A DNA stretch of 64,000 nt from Ricinus communis (GCF_019578655.1 NC_063257.1:15500001-15564000); one strand, 5' to 3'. Shown: positions 37,081 to 49,297, counted from the stretch's first letter. The notes: generated from the letters alone by a model not told the origin. Translations and numbers: made by a program.

Positions 37081-38510
37081 CACATGGAGGTATTAGAATC
37101 GGGAGCATCGTTAGCACATTTCAGGGTTAGATCTGTACTCGTTAACAGAATTAGGTTAGCTCAGAATCAAGACAATTACGAAAAATCTTGGAAGAAGTGC
37201 AGTAGGTCGAGCTAATGATTTTATTATAGATGATGATGGTACTCTCAAAATGGGCACTAGGTTGTGTGTTCCCAATGTGGATAATATTCTCTACCATCCA
37301 GAGCCTACCAAAATGTATCATGATTTGAAAGGAAATTATTGGTGGAATGGAATAAAGAGGGATGTGGTAGAGTTTGTCACCAAGTGTCTAACGTGTCAGT
37401 AGGTCAAATTAGAGCATCAGAAGCCGTCAGGGTTATTGCAACCGCTTCCCATACCAGAATGGAAATGGGAAAGGATTAATATAGATTTTGTTCCGAGTAT
37501 ACCCAAAACTTCGGCTGGTTATGATTCTATTTGGATAGTTGTGGAGCAATTGACTAAGTCAGTGTATTTCCTTCCGGTGAAGACTACTTATTCTATGGCT
37601 AAGTATGCACGAGTGTATCTGGAGAGAACTGTCAATCTTCACGGCGTTCCTATTTCCATAGTGTCTGATAGAGGACCGTAGTTCACTTCGAGCTTTTGGA
37701 AAAAGCTACAAGAAGAGCTTGGTACCATATTGAACTTCAGTACAGCTTTTCACCTCCAAACTAACGAACAGTCGGAAAGGACTATTCAGACCTTAGAGGA
37801 CATGCTTCGCATGTGTGTTGATTGAATTTAAGGTTGATTGAATTCGCATATAACAATAGCTACCATGGAAGCATTGAGATGGCACCTTATGAGGCATTGT
37901 ACGGCCGGAAGTGCAGATATCCTGTGTGCTGGGAAAAGGTTGGCGAACGGAAGTTAGCAGGACCAGAGTTGGTTCAGATTACTTCAGAAAAGATTTATAT
38001 TATCCGCGAGCAACTGAAGACAGCTTTTAGTAGGCAAAAAAGTTATGCGGATCCGAAGAGGAAGCACGTGGAGTTCAGTGTTGGGAAATATATGTTCTTG
38101 AAGGTGTCCCCTATGCGTGGTGTGATGCGGTTTGGCAAGAAAGGCAAATTAGCCCCTCGATATGTGGGACCCTTTGAGATTATAGACAGGATTGGAAAGG
38201 TGGTATACAAGCTAGACTTGCCACCAAATTTCTCGTATGCACATCCAGTATTTCACATATCAATACTAAGGAAGTACATTTCGGGCCCTTCGCACATATT
38301 GCAGCCTCAATATGTGGAAGCAAGTGAAGATCTGACTTACAAGGAGCAGCCAGTCATGATCATGGATGCTCAAGTTCGCCAATTGCGCTCTAAAATTATT
38401 CTAATGGTTAAGGTGTTGTGGTGGAACCATTCATCATATGAGTGTACCTGAGAGACCGAGCAGATAATGAGTCTTTACCCTTATTTGTTCCAATCCTGAG
38501 GTAAGCCTTA
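37081..38510 (+). pseudogene. Integrase relic of E4 with chromodomain-like tail
   Basis: Zinc region near 37310-37410 (KMYHDLKGNYWW, KCLTCQ then a TAG). Core 37436-37681: WKWERINIDFVPSIPKTSAG, VKTTYSMAKYARVYLERTV, SDRGP followed by TAG. 37822-38451: IEFAYNNSYHGSIEMAPYEA, HPVFHISILRKYISGP, and the tail IILMVKVLWWNHSSYECT, corresponding to the V-LW-NH-EEATWE chromodomain signature with the acidic residues lost. Confidence 0.9.
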
Positions 38511-38544
38511 TTTCTTTTAAAATTAGAGGACAAATTCTTTTTCT

Positions 38545-38557
38545 AAGGAGGGTAGAA
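38545..38557 (+). other. Polypurine tract of E4
   Basis: AAGGAGGGTAGAA immediately precedes TGTAATACCC, the start of the 3' LTR. Confidence 0.9.
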
Positions 38558-39121
38558 TGTAATACCCTAAGAAAATAAAATAAAATAAAAAATAAAAATT
38601 AATAATAATAATAATAATAATAAATAATAAAAATTAAAAAAAATTCCTTTTCTTTTTCTTTCCTCCCCTCCCCCTTTTTCCTTCCTTCCCCTTCCTCCCT
38701 TCCCTTCCCCTTTCTCCCCCGATGCCGACAGCTTCCCTCTCCCTCCTCGTGATAAAGCAAACGGATCACGCCGCCCGCTTCTTCCTTCCTCTCCGCCAGA
38801 CGCTTCCTTCCTCCTTCCCTTCTACAAATGACGCCGCTCAAGGAAGGAGTCACATCGCCGCCCGACCTCTTACCATCCTTTCGGCCATACGACGCCAGAT
38901 TTGGGTCCCTCACCAATGAAAACCCTAGGAACAAGCTTCCCCTGCCGTTTTCCACCGCCGGCAGCCTCGAAGAAGCTTTGCTAAAGCCGAGACTTTTCGG
39001 CCCTGATCCGGTGCCTTCTGACGAGATTCCGGTCGAAACTCTTATGTTTTCGGACTCTCTACAACTCGAGCTTCACGTACGTTCTTCCGGATTCAAATTC
39101 TAACACCGTTGGCAGGACCGG

Positions 39122-40415
39122 TGATGTGTTGCATTCTATACTTATTTTTATGCTTTATTTATTCATGTTTATGCATGTATTTGAGTCATTTTTATGCTAG
39201 ATTCACCATAATGGGTATCTATTTATGTTTTCAGGTTATTTGGACTCTCAGCTTCATTTTTGGAGAAAAATCAAAGGACTTCGGGCCTAAACAGGACTTT
39301 CAAGTGGATTTCAGGGCTTGAGTATGGCCCATGGCACCACTCTGCTGCCTGGCCGAGGCAATACTATTTCTCAGAGTACTATGTTTTTAAGGCCAGTGCA
39401 CGGCTTGTGCATTAAGCACGGCCCATGGCATGGCCCGTGCATGCATTTTCTATATATATGAGTTCAGTTTTTTGAGAAAAGTGTTCTGCATTCTGATTTT
39501 GAGACTCTTACGCGCATGCGCGACCTTCCACTTTCCAAACTTCTTGACTGACCTTGGAGACCATTTTCACATATTGAAGGACGGATTTGAGGAGATTCAA
39601 GCTTCTTTGAGAGATCGAAGAGACGGATTATGAAGCATTCAATTTGATTTTGGCATTGTCCACTTTGATTTGAGAGAAGGGTGTACATGTTCCAAGTCCA
39701 AGCTAGAGCTAACGAACTCACTGGGGTTCCTATTGTTGATGGATTTTTTTTTTATTTGTTTTGATTATTAGATTACCAATTTGTAATCCTTATTGCTTTT
39801 CAGTAATAAAAGTTTATTTTATTTACTTGAGACGTTGAGTTAAATGTTGTTTGGATTGTTTAATTGGTATTGAGAAATTCGTTAAACAATTGGAACTTGA
39901 TTAAGTAAGAACTAGTTAATAACACTTAGAGATAAGGTTAATTGGCAAGCCGGATTAAGGATTAACAACTCTTAATAGACTTGAATCAAATCTTAATGTC
40001 GTTCTGAGATTAATTGTTAGGCAGAGATTCCAGCATTTAGTTTCTAGAGTTAGGAACTCGGTGAGCTCGAGAGAGGATCTGAGTTCATTCTAGGATTCAA
40101 GCATGGATAATCAATTTGGTAATCAAGATAATCACCTTTAGTAATTCTATTGCAAATAGGTCATCTTTGAGTTTGCTTTCTTCCTGTGTTTGCTTTATTA
40201 TCTTTTCAATTTGTTTGGCATTTTACTTTGTATTTCATCATTTCTAGTTTATAGTTTAGTTGACCTTTCACCATTTGCTTAAGGTTAGATAACACTTAGT
40301 ACATTAGTAGCTTTAGGTTCACCCGTTCCCTAGAGGATACGACCTTGATACTCGCCATTATGCTAGACTATATCGATAGGTTCAACGCCTGTAGTCCGCA
40401 TCAAAGACTTCATCA
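39122..40415 (+). repeat. 5' LTR of E5
   Basis: It starts TGATGTG at the target duplication. It has palindromic cacggcccatggc words and a TATA-like tatatatatg at 39451. It ends in catca at 40415 (or gcatca at 40403), next to a remnant of the Athila PBS. Confidence 0.75.
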
Positions 40416-40419
40416 AGTT

Positions 40420-40445
40420 TTGTTGTCAGGGATCTTTGCAACGGT
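40420..40445 (+). other. Decayed Athila primer-binding region
   Basis: tgttgtcaggga sits where Athila elements read TTGGCGCCGTTGCCGGGGA. It is clearly altered compared with the intact site of E2 at 17290-17308. Confidence 0.5.
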
Positions 40446-40584
40446 GAACTAAAGTGAATTGTTCCTGTGTTAATTTAGCATTATTCTCTCATTCTTTGTT
40501 TCTGTATATTTTATTCTTTTTATTTTTATTTCATTTATTCATTATTCTTTCCTTGTTGGTTGTGATTTCCATTTCAGGTAGTTT

Positions 40585-41640
40585 ATGACTAGGAGCTCTA
40601 GCTCTGATCTTGTAGAGCCTTTGTCTGATCCGGAGCGATCCTTCAAAATTTTGAGGAAGCGATGCAACTCCGAGGAGGAGATCGAGGTCGAGATACCTGG
40701 ATAGACCAAGAGGGATGGAGAATCACAATGGAAATGTCATGCGACGCCAATGTAATCGATGTACGAGTTTGCTAGACCATCATTGGTTAGGACACGGACA
40801 GTATACCCGAACGCTTGGGTGGCGCCTAACAACTTCGAAATCGTTTCTAACATGATCTGATGGTTCGTAATAGTGCCTGCTTGGAGGGTTGCCGAGCGAG
40901 GATCCTAACGCTCACATTGCTAACTTCTTAGAGATATGTGATACCTTCAAGATAAATAGAACTACTGATGATGCCATTCGGCTGAGGTTGTTTCCATTTT
41001 CTTTGAGGGATAAAGCAAAGAGATGGCTGCAGTCCTTTCCATCGAACACTATCACTACTTGGAATTCTTTGGCTAAGAAATTTCTTTACAAGTACTTTCC
41101 TCTAGCTAAGACTGCTAAATTGAGGAATGACATTTCTTTTGTGCAGATGGACGACGAGAGCATGTATGATGCCTGGGAGAGGTACAAGGACTTGTTAAGA
41201 TGCTGTCCACACCACGGTCTACCAGTCTGGATGCAAGTTCAGACATTTTACAGTGGTTTGAATCTTGCTACTAGACAGATGGTTGATACAGCAGCAAGAG
41301 GGGCGCTAAACAGTAAGACGCCCGAGCAGGCTCAGAACTTGATCAAGGAGATGGCCATGAACAATTATCAGTGGCAGTCTTCTAGGAGCCGACCAGTGAG
41401 GCAGGGAGTAGTCAATCAGTTAGATTCTACAACAGCCTTGGTAGCTCAGATGGAGCTATTGGCTAAGAAGATCAACCAGCTCCAAATGTCGGCCCATGCA
41501 GCTCAGAGCAGCTGTGAGTTTTGCATTGGCCCGCATTTCAATACGAAGGTGTAATGCGGGAGGTTTGTTTGCTAGTACTTCTATTCCTTCTTCCTCTTCT
41601 ATTTTATCCACTGACCTTGAGTAGGTAGATTATATGGGCA
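40585..41640 (+). pseudogene. Athila gag relic of E5
   Basis: It starts at the ATG at 40585 (MTRSSSSDLVEPLSDPER). A TAG follows at about 40702 and frameshifts before 40889. The long open part (40889-41554) has PSEDPNAHIANFLEICDTFK, LRLFPFSLRDKAKRWLQSF and a knuckle start CEFCIGPHF followed by TAA. This is the capsid core, with the same family motif as E2 (PSED-NAH). Confidence 0.9.
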
Positions 41641-43028
41641 ATGGCCCGAGGCAGCAAGGGACCCCGTACAGCAACACTTATAACCCAAGGTGGCGTAATC
41701 GTCCAAACTTCGGTTGGAGAAATAACAACGCCCAGGGTCCACCAGGCTTTCAAAGACTGCATCAGTAGCCACCATAGCAATAGCAGCAGGCTAGACCATC
41801 ACAGCTTCCTCCACCAGTCGAGAAGAAATCTAACTTGGAGGAGCTGATGATGAAGTTTGTCATATCTACTGAGACGAGGTTCCAACAGACTGACAGTGTT
41901 CTTAGAAATCAACAAGCCTCCATTCAGAACTTGGAGAGTCAGATTGGGCAGATTTCTAAGATGTTGTCTACGAGGCAACAAGGAGCGCTCCCCAACACTA
42001 CAGATTCAAACCCAAAGGAGCATTGCAAGGCTATCACCTTGCGATCAGGTAAGCAGTTATCTAGTTCTTTACCATTAGCTGATGATGATGATGTTTCTAT
42101 ACAGGATGAGCCAGCTAGGAAGGAGTTAGAACCTGAGGTGATAGAAGGAGAGAAAGTGGAAGACAAGCAGAAGAGCCATGTGAGAGAGTACCAGCCACTA
42201 GTCCCCTACTATGCTCGACTTAAGTAGGAGAAGGTTGATAAGCAGTTTGGTAAGTTCCTTAACTTGTTTAAACAACTGCGTATTAACCTACCTTTTGTTG
42301 AGGCTATTTCGCAGATGCCGAAGTATGCCAAGTTCTTAAAGGAAATTTTGAGCAACAAAAGAAAGCTGGAGGATTTGGGACTAATGACTCTAAATAAGGA
42401 GTGTTCAGCTATTCTTCAAAATAAGCTGCCACTCAAAAGGAGAGATTCGGAGATTTTTACTGTTCCCTGCATTATCGGTGATTTGCCTATTAGTGGTGCA
42501 TTGGCTGATTTAAGAGCTATTATTAATTTGATGCCTAGTAGTTTGTTTGATAAGTTAGGTTTGAGTGAACCTAACCCCACTAGGATGAGCATTCAGTTAG
42601 CTGATAGGACTGTTAAGATTTCTAGGGGTATTATTGAGAATGTGCTTGTTAAGATAGACAAGTTTATTTTTCCTGTTGATTTTATAGTTATGGACATGGA
42701 AGGTGAGAGTACTGTGCCTTTGATCCTAGGTAGACCTTTTCTTGCAACATCTAGGACTGTTATAGATGTTTGTGATGAAAAGCTTCAGCTTAGGGTAGAT
42801 GATGAGACTATTACCTTCGACTTAGCTACTACTATGAGACATTCTTTAGACCATGATGATGTTGTGTTTTCTATGGATATTATGGATGATGTGGTTGAGT
42901 GTCATTTGCAGGAAATATTGTTTGATGATCCTTTGTGTTGGAGCAGCTCGCTAGTTTGTTGGCTACTGAGCCTAGCTGTTCTACTGACCCATTTCTTTCT
43001 TTGGACAGGTCAGGAGTGCAAAAGGTAA
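41641..43028 (+). pseudogene. Gag C-terminus and protease relic of E5
   Basis: 41835-42227 has FQQTDSVLRNQQASIQNLES, a coiled-coil-like stretch, and KEHCKAITLRSGKQL. 42264-43028 has the protease: ALADLRAIINLMPSSLFDKL, where the family usually has DLGASIN and the catalytic DLG has become DLR, then FIVMDMEGESTVPLILGRPF and ATSRTVIDV. A TAG at 42226 separates the two parts. Confidence 0.88.
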
Positions 43029-44780
43029 AGTCTTCTTTCGAGGACCCCCCGGTCTTAGAATTGAAGGAGTTACATAAGCACTTGAGCTATGGATTTTTGG
43101 ATGAGGCAGAAAAGTTGCTTGTGATTGGTGCAGCAGATTTGATGCCTAAGGAGCGAGAGATGAATTTAGACTCCCTCAAGAGGAATAAAAAGGCCTTTGC
43201 CTTCAAGATTACTGACATTCCCGGGATTAACCCTAGTTTTTGTTCTCACAAGATTTTGATGGAGGATAGCTATAGACCAGTAGTTCAGCCACAAAGGCGG
43301 CTTAACCCGAATATGAAGTAGTGAAAAATGAGGTAATTAAGCTCCTTAATGTATGTCTGACTTATCCTATTTCTAACAGTTCTTGGGTGAGCCTGTGCAG
43401 GTTGTGCCGAAGAAAGGAGGCATGACAGTAGTTCGTAATGAGAAGGATGAGTTGATACCCACACGGACGGTAATAGGCTTCCGAGTTTGCATTGATTACA
43501 GGAGGCTTAATGTATGTTTGACTTATCCTATTTCTAACAGTTCTTGGATGAGCCCTGTGCAGGTTGTGCCGAAGAAAGGAGGCATGACAGTAGTTCGCAA
43601 TGAGAAGGATGAGCTGATACCGACTCAGACGGTAATAGGCTTCCGAGTTTGCATTGATTATAAGAGGCTTAATGATACAACTCAAAAGGTTCACTTCCCT
43701 CTTCCTTTCATTGATCAGATGTTAAGAGAGATTGGCAAGACATATGTTTTACTGTTTTCTTGATGGCTTTTCAGGTTATCTCCATATTCCAATTGCACCT
43801 GAAGACCAAGAGAAGACGACTTTCACCAGCTCCTACGGGACTTTTGCTTATAGACGGATGCCTTTTGGTCTATGCAATGCGCTGACTACGTTTCAACGAT
43901 GTATGATGACCATTTTTGATGATATAATTAAGGAGTTGATGGAGGTATTTATGGATGACTTCTCTATTTTTGGTGATTCCTTTTCTTACTGTTTGGCCAA
44001 TTTAGAACGCATGTTAGCTAGGTGTATTGAGGTCAATTTGGTGCTTAATTGGGAGAAGTGTCATTTTATGGTGAGAGAGAGAATTGTGTTAGGGCATAAG
44101 ATTTCACATGCAGGGATGGAGGTTGATAGAGCTAAGGTAGAGACCATATCTAAGCTGCCACCCCCTAGTTCTGTTAGGGCTATTAGGAGTTTCTTGGGCC
44201 ATGTTGGTTTCTATAGAAGGTTTATTAGAAATTTCTCTAAGATTGCTAGGCCTCTTACTCAATTACTAGTTAAGGATGCACATTTTATTTTTGATGATGC
44301 ATGTTTATCTGCTTTTGAGTTATTGAAGAAACTATTAACCACAGCCTCTATCATGGCTTCGCCTGATTGGGGGCTGCCCTTTGAGCTTATGTGCGACACT
44401 AGTGATTATGCAGTTGGAATTGTAATTGGACAGAGGTTTGATAGGAAGTTCCAACCCATTTATTATGCTAGCAAGACTTTGATAAGAGCCCATGAGCATT
44501 ACACTACTATAGAGAAGGAGTTGTTGGTTGTTGTTTATGCCTTTGACAAATTCATATCATACCTCGTCTTATCATCGTCTTCACTGACCATTCAGCTTTG
44601 AGGTATTTGTTTAATAAGCATGATGCTAAGCCGAGATTGATTAGATGGATTTTATTGTTACAGGAATTCGACATTGTGATCGGAGATAAGAAGGGCGCAG
44701 AAAATTTGGCAGCGGATCACTTATCCAGACTAGAGAATCCGAGCTTGGAAGCACTTGATGAGAGCACGATAGATGATCGA
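43029..44780 (+). pseudogene. RT-RNaseH relic of E5
   Basis: 43383-43763 has VQVVPKKGGMTVVRNEKDEL twice because of a tandem duplication. 43732-44601 has FSGYLHIPIAPEDQEKTTFT, YRRMPFGLCNALTTFQRCM, the catalytic box VFMDDFSIFGDSF (about 43945), SFLGHVGFYRRFIRNFSKIA and the RNaseH start FELMCDTSDYAVG. RNaseH ends in AENLAADHLSRLENP (44700). The frame breaks at 43735 and 44600. Confidence 0.92.
43345..43667 (+). repeat. Tandem duplication of about 161 bp in the RT domain
   Basis: cttaatgtatgt begins at 43345 and again at 43506, and the following cttaatg is at 43668, giving units of 161 and 162 bp with few differences. The two units differ in length by one base (tgagcctg versus tgagccctg), so the copies are read in different frames. 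Confidence 0.93.
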
Positions 44781-44789
44781 TTTCCAAAG

Positions 44790-46110
44790 GAGCACTTGTA
44801 TTCATTAAAGGTATATTTTGATTCTCCTTGGTTTTCTGATTATGCTAACTACCTTGTGGCTAGGGTCTTACCAAAGGGTATTGACTTATCAGCAAAAGAA
44901 GAAATTCTTTGCTGATTTGAAATATTACATTTGGGAAGGCCCCTTCCTATATCGAGTGTGTGCAGACCAAGTCATTCGCCGATGTGTTTATAGCAAAGAG
45001 AGTCTCCAGATTCTGAGGCACTGTCATGAGGGACCCGTAGGAGGCCATCAAGTGGCAAACCATACTGCTAGGAAGGTGTTGGATGCATATTTTTATTGGC
45101 CAACTATCTTCTAGGATGCTAGGACATTTGTTCAGGGACGCTTATTAGCGCTCAGATAACATCTCTGCCTGTGAGGAAATGCCCCAAACTAGAATCTAGG
45201 TAGTTGAGATATTTGATGTTTGAGGTATTGACTTCATGGGACCCTTCCCTTCTTCTTATCGCAATAAGTATATTATTGTGGTTATTGAGTATTTCTCCAA
45301 GTGGCCTGAGACACAGGCTTTACCTACTGATGATGCCAGAGTTGTTTGCAAGTTCCTTAAGAAGTTATTTGCTAGGTTCAGCACACCTAGAGCGTTAATT
45401 AGTGACAGGGGAACACATTTCTGCAACGCTCAATTGGAGAAGGCACTCAGACGCTATGGTGTGACATAGCGGTTCTCTACTCCCTATCACCCACAGACCA
45501 GTGGGCAAGTTGAAGTTACTAATAGGGGTTTAAAACGTATTTTAGAGAGAGTTGTAGGTGTGAGTAGGAAGTATTAGGCTTTGAAATTGGATGATACATT
45601 ATGGGCATTTGGGACTGCATATAGGACATCCATACGTTTTACGCCCTATAGGCTTGTGTATGGGAAGTCTTATAATTTACCTGTTGAATTAGAACATAGG
45701 GCTCTTTAGGCCCTTAAAACTTGAAATTTTGATGTTGATTCTGCAGGTAAGGAGAGACAATGGCAGCTGAGTGAATTGGCGGAGTGGCGTCAGCAGGTGT
45801 ATGAAAACTCTTCAATTTACAAGGTTAGGACGAAGAAGTGCATGATCAGAGGCTCAGAGGTTCCCAGGAGTTTCAGATTGGAGATAGAGTATTGTTAGAT
45901 AACTCACATCTTCATTTGTTTCAAAGGAAGCTCAAGAGTCGATGGTCGGGGCCATTCGTGGTCAAGCAGGTTTTCCCATATGGCACGGTCGAGCTTCATC
46001 ATCCTGAGAAGGGTGATTTCAAGGTCAATGGACATAGGCTCAAATTGTATCATGGAAACTCATTGGAGATTGAGCAACAGGTTGATATGGTTATGTATTT
46101 GCAGGGATGA
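44790..46110 (+). pseudogene. Integrase relic of E5
   Basis: HCHEGPVGGHQVANHTARKV (zinc region, 45020), then the DDE core: first Asp in GIDFMGPF (preceded by a TGA), YFSKWPETQALPTDDARVV, second Asp in SDRGTHFCNAQLEKALRRYG, Glu in [10 protein letters not shown] (45500). The C-terminal domain is LKSRWSGPFVVKQVFPYGTV (45930-46110). Stops lie at 45112, 45466 and 45575. Confidence 0.92.
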
Positions 46111-47346
46111 TCCATTTCAGAGTCTAGCTATATGACTCGGGAACAAAAAAAAGCATTTCCATTTACTTAGTTGATTTTTACTTTATTCATCTTCATTTTT
46201 TTTAACTGTTTAGTGTTAGTTTATTCAATTTGATTGCGGAACTTTTTCCTTTGTTGGTTATTTTTGGGTTGATTTTGCATATTTGGAATGCCTTGGATCA
46301 TGTGTTTCATTTTCTGCAAGTTTTTAGAGAGTTTCAGAGCCGAAAATAGACTCGATGTGCGAGCAAGGGCACGTGCACGTCCGTGCTCGCTACACGGCCC
46401 ATTCCATGGCCAAAGCATTATGGACCGTTGCATGGATCACGGCTCGTGCACCCACCTATGTGCGCCCTTTCCTATACAAACACGTTCGTTCTTTCTTGTT
46501 ACTCTTTTGGCTTTCCATTTTTCTCCCCTTATCTATGAATTTTATGCGGTTTTCCAAGGCAAATCAGGTTAGTTTTTAATACTTTTAATTTCCATTCTCT
46601 TTGTGATTTACTTTGTTAGATTAGTTTTCCTGAAATTTTTAATTCTTTCATTGCTTAACTCGTTCTGATTGTTCTACTCTTCAATTTCGAGTCTTTTACT
46701 TAGTTTACTTGGATTTTAATTTATTTTTTTCTTTACTTGTCCCAAATTTAGGATTTTTCTTTCTTTATTTTCATTGCTATCTTTTTAATTCTGCTCTTTT
46801 TGTTTTGTTTGATTGATTCTTTGTTTTTCTTTTGCATTTTATTTTAGTTTTATCTTGGTATCTTCAATTTTAATTTTATTATCATTCTTTTTCTTTTTAC
46901 ACCATTTTCAAATTTTGAAATTTTCTAGGTTGAAATTTGTGAACTATAGGGACTATCAGTATTCTATGTGTTTTATGCTGTTGGCCTATTGATATTCTTT
47001 TGCTGTGAATTGCGGCTCCCAATGCCATTAGGCATTTTTATTGTTATATCTTGTGCTACAAAATGCCATTGGGCATCCCATTTTCTATCCTTTGCAGGTT
47101 TTAGAGGCTTGGGTACCTTCCCCTAAGTTTTCTGGCACCTAACCTTACCCGTTATGCTGCCGAAATTTCAGCTCAATATGTTTGTTGCTTGATTCATTTA
47201 CTTGCATTGAATGATTGTGAATGCTCGATGCTTAACTTTAATTTTTATCAGGTAAAATGGCAGACGATCAACAACACCGACACAACCCCTCTCGCCCTAC
47301 AAGTGAAAGGGCAAGAACAAATGCATCATCCTCTGAGCAGCATGAT
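46111..47346 (+). other. E5 pre-env region and truncated start of env-like ORF (copy A)
   Basis: It is T-rich and non-coding to 47256, with cacg words at 46360-46450 and a 3' splice acceptor-like ttttatcag before the ATG at 47257. The ORF starts MADDQQHRHNPSRPTSERAR and is cut at about 47346, where the sequence turns into the reverse complement of 46758. The turn lies in the shared word gatagc. Confidence 0.8.
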
Positions 47347-47735
47347 AGCGATGAAAACAAAGAAAGAAAAATCCTAAATTCGGGACAAGTAAAGAAAAAA
47401 ATAAATTAAAAACTAATTAAACTAAGTAAAAGACCTGAAATTGAAGAGTAGAACAATCAGAACGAATTAAGCAATGAAAAGAACTAAAAATTTCAAAAAA
47501 AACTAATCTAACAAAGTAAATCACAAAGAGTATAGAAATTAAAAGTATAAAAGTATTAAAAACTAACATGACTTGCCTTGGAAAACCGCATAAAATTCAG
47601 ATAGAAGAGGAGAAAAATGGAAAGCCAAAAGAGTAAAATGAAAGAATGAACCTATTTGTATAAAAAAGAGCTGGCATAGGTGGGTGCACGGGCCATGCTC
47701 CGTGCACTGGGCAGTGCAACGGTCCAACGGGTTTT
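47347..47735 (-). repeat. Inverted copy B of the E5 pre-env region
   Basis: The reverse complement of this piece aligns with 46421-46758 of copy A. At its right end it carries about 20 bases (cggactccggtg and neighbours) resembling the E4 LTR flank found just beyond 49302. Confidence 0.8.
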
Positions 47736-48329
47736 CGGACTCCGGTGATAGCCTCTCTATACTCATCTGACTGTGCCTCCTCAACTGTCCACATGCCCAA
47801 AGCTACTTCGAACTAAGCAACTAACATGGCAAAAGAGCGGCCAGTCGGAATGTGATGGTGCCTGGGGTGGTGTAATCCTGGAGATGCAGCTAGAGCCAGA
47901 AAGTGCTGAAAAACTCCTAAGTAATCTCCTTGTATGTGGACTCTCTGATGTCGAAAAATCTGTGCCATGGAAGTGTCTCTAAAAGGGAAGACACCTCATC
48001 AAACAATCTGACATCTCTCAATGCCTACCAGTCTACACATCTCCTTGTACCCAGCGTCTTATTTCTGACTATTATGAATCTGTCTATTTGCAAAGTATTG
48101 GTGAAGGTTAGAAATCTATGTCTGGGTGGTGCTGGTGGTTGCAGTCGAGCTTTAGGGTGATCTGCAACTCTAGGATGCACTAGGGTATGTGGAGGTGCTA
48201 CTCTAGGTGCTAGAGGTGCCTCTGAAGGTGGCTGCTAATCATGCTGCTCAAAGGATGACGCGTCTGTTCTTGCCCTTTTACTTGTAGGGCGAGCGGGGTT
48301 GTGTCGGCGTTGTTGATCGTCTGCCATTT
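47736..48329 (-). pseudogene. Env-like ORF relic of Athila, inverted copy C
   Basis: The minus-strand ATG at 48329 gives MADDQQRRHNPARPTSKRAR, the same start as copy A. A TAG follows after about 30 codons. Further on are FFDIRESTYKEIT, TTPGTITFRLAAL and WTVEEAQSDEYREAI-type residues (last in another frame, about 47770), as in the plant transposon protein ORF of Athila elements. Function is unknown; it is not an active gene. Confidence 0.65.
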
Positions 48330-49297
48330 TACCTGATAAAAATTAAAATTAAGCATCGAGCATTCACAATCATTCAATGCAAGTAAATGAATCAAGCAAC
48401 AAACAGATTGAGCCGAAATTGTGGCAGCATAACGGGTAAGGTTAGGTGCCAGAAAACTTGGGGGAAGGTACCCAAGCCTCTAAAACCTGCTAGGGATAGA
48501 AAATGGGATGCCCAATGGCATTTTGTAGCACAAGATATAACAACAAAAATGCCCAATGGCATTGGCGTGACAGAATTCTGACAAAGAAAAGAATATCAAT
48601 AGGCCGGTGATACAACACAGAATCGATAGCCCCTATAGTTCACAAATTTCAACCTAGAAATACACCCTATAATCTAACATGCAGAAAATTGAAATCAAAA
48701 GTAGAATCAAGCTAAGTAAAATCTCGACTAAGAATTCCAGAATTCGAAAATGGTGTAAAAAGAAAAAGCAAAAGAATGATAATGAAATTAAAACTAAAGA
48801 TACCAAGATAAAACTAAAATAAAATGCAAAAGAAAAATAAAGAATCAATGAAACAGAACAAAAAGAGCAGAATTAAAAAGATAAAAACGCAATCAAAAAT
48901 GAAAGGGAGATGGGAAAGAGACTTACCTAGATCCTGATAGCAATGAAAATAAAGAGAGAGAAATCCTAAATTCGGGACAAGTAAAGAAAAAAAATAAATT
49001 AAAAACTAAGTAAACTAAGTAAAAGACCCGAAATTAAAGAGTAGAACAATCAGAACGAATTAATCAATGAAAAGAAATAAAAATTTCAGAAGAACTAATC
49101 TAACAAAGTAAATCACAAAGAGAATAGAAATTAAAAGTATAAAAGTATTAAGAACTAGCCTGATTTGCCTTGAAAAACCGCGTAAAATTCAGAGAGAAAA
49201 GAAAAATGGAAAGCCAAAAGAGTAAAATGAAAGAATGAACCTGTTTGTATAGGAAAGAGCGTGCATAGGGGGGGTGCACAGGTCGTGCAACGGTCCA
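48330..49297 (-). repeat. Inverted pre-env region, copy C, forming the right end of E5
   Basis: The reverse complement aligns with 46421-47256. The small frames at 47189-47377 (+) and 48210-48395 (-) give nearly identical peptides, which demonstrates the inverted repeat. It ends at CGGTCCA directly at the ACCGG duplication. Confidence 0.85.

Larger units (their letters stand above)
39122..49297 (+). mobile_element. Rearranged Athila element E5 without a normal 3' LTR
   Basis: It begins TGATGTGTTGCA at 39122 and ends CGGTCCA at 49297, flanked by ACCGG (39117-39121 and 49298-49302). The LTR it entered reads continuously without it. From left: 5' LTR, decayed PBS, gag, protease, RT, RNaseH, integrase, pre-env region. 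From about 47346 the DNA turns round into inverted copies of its own pre-env/env region. No copy of the 5' LTR sequence is seen at the right end. Confidence 0.88.

Noticed and set aside
43362..43694. 110-codon minus ORF with an internal protein repeat
   Set aside because: Shadow of the duplicated RT segment on the plus strand.
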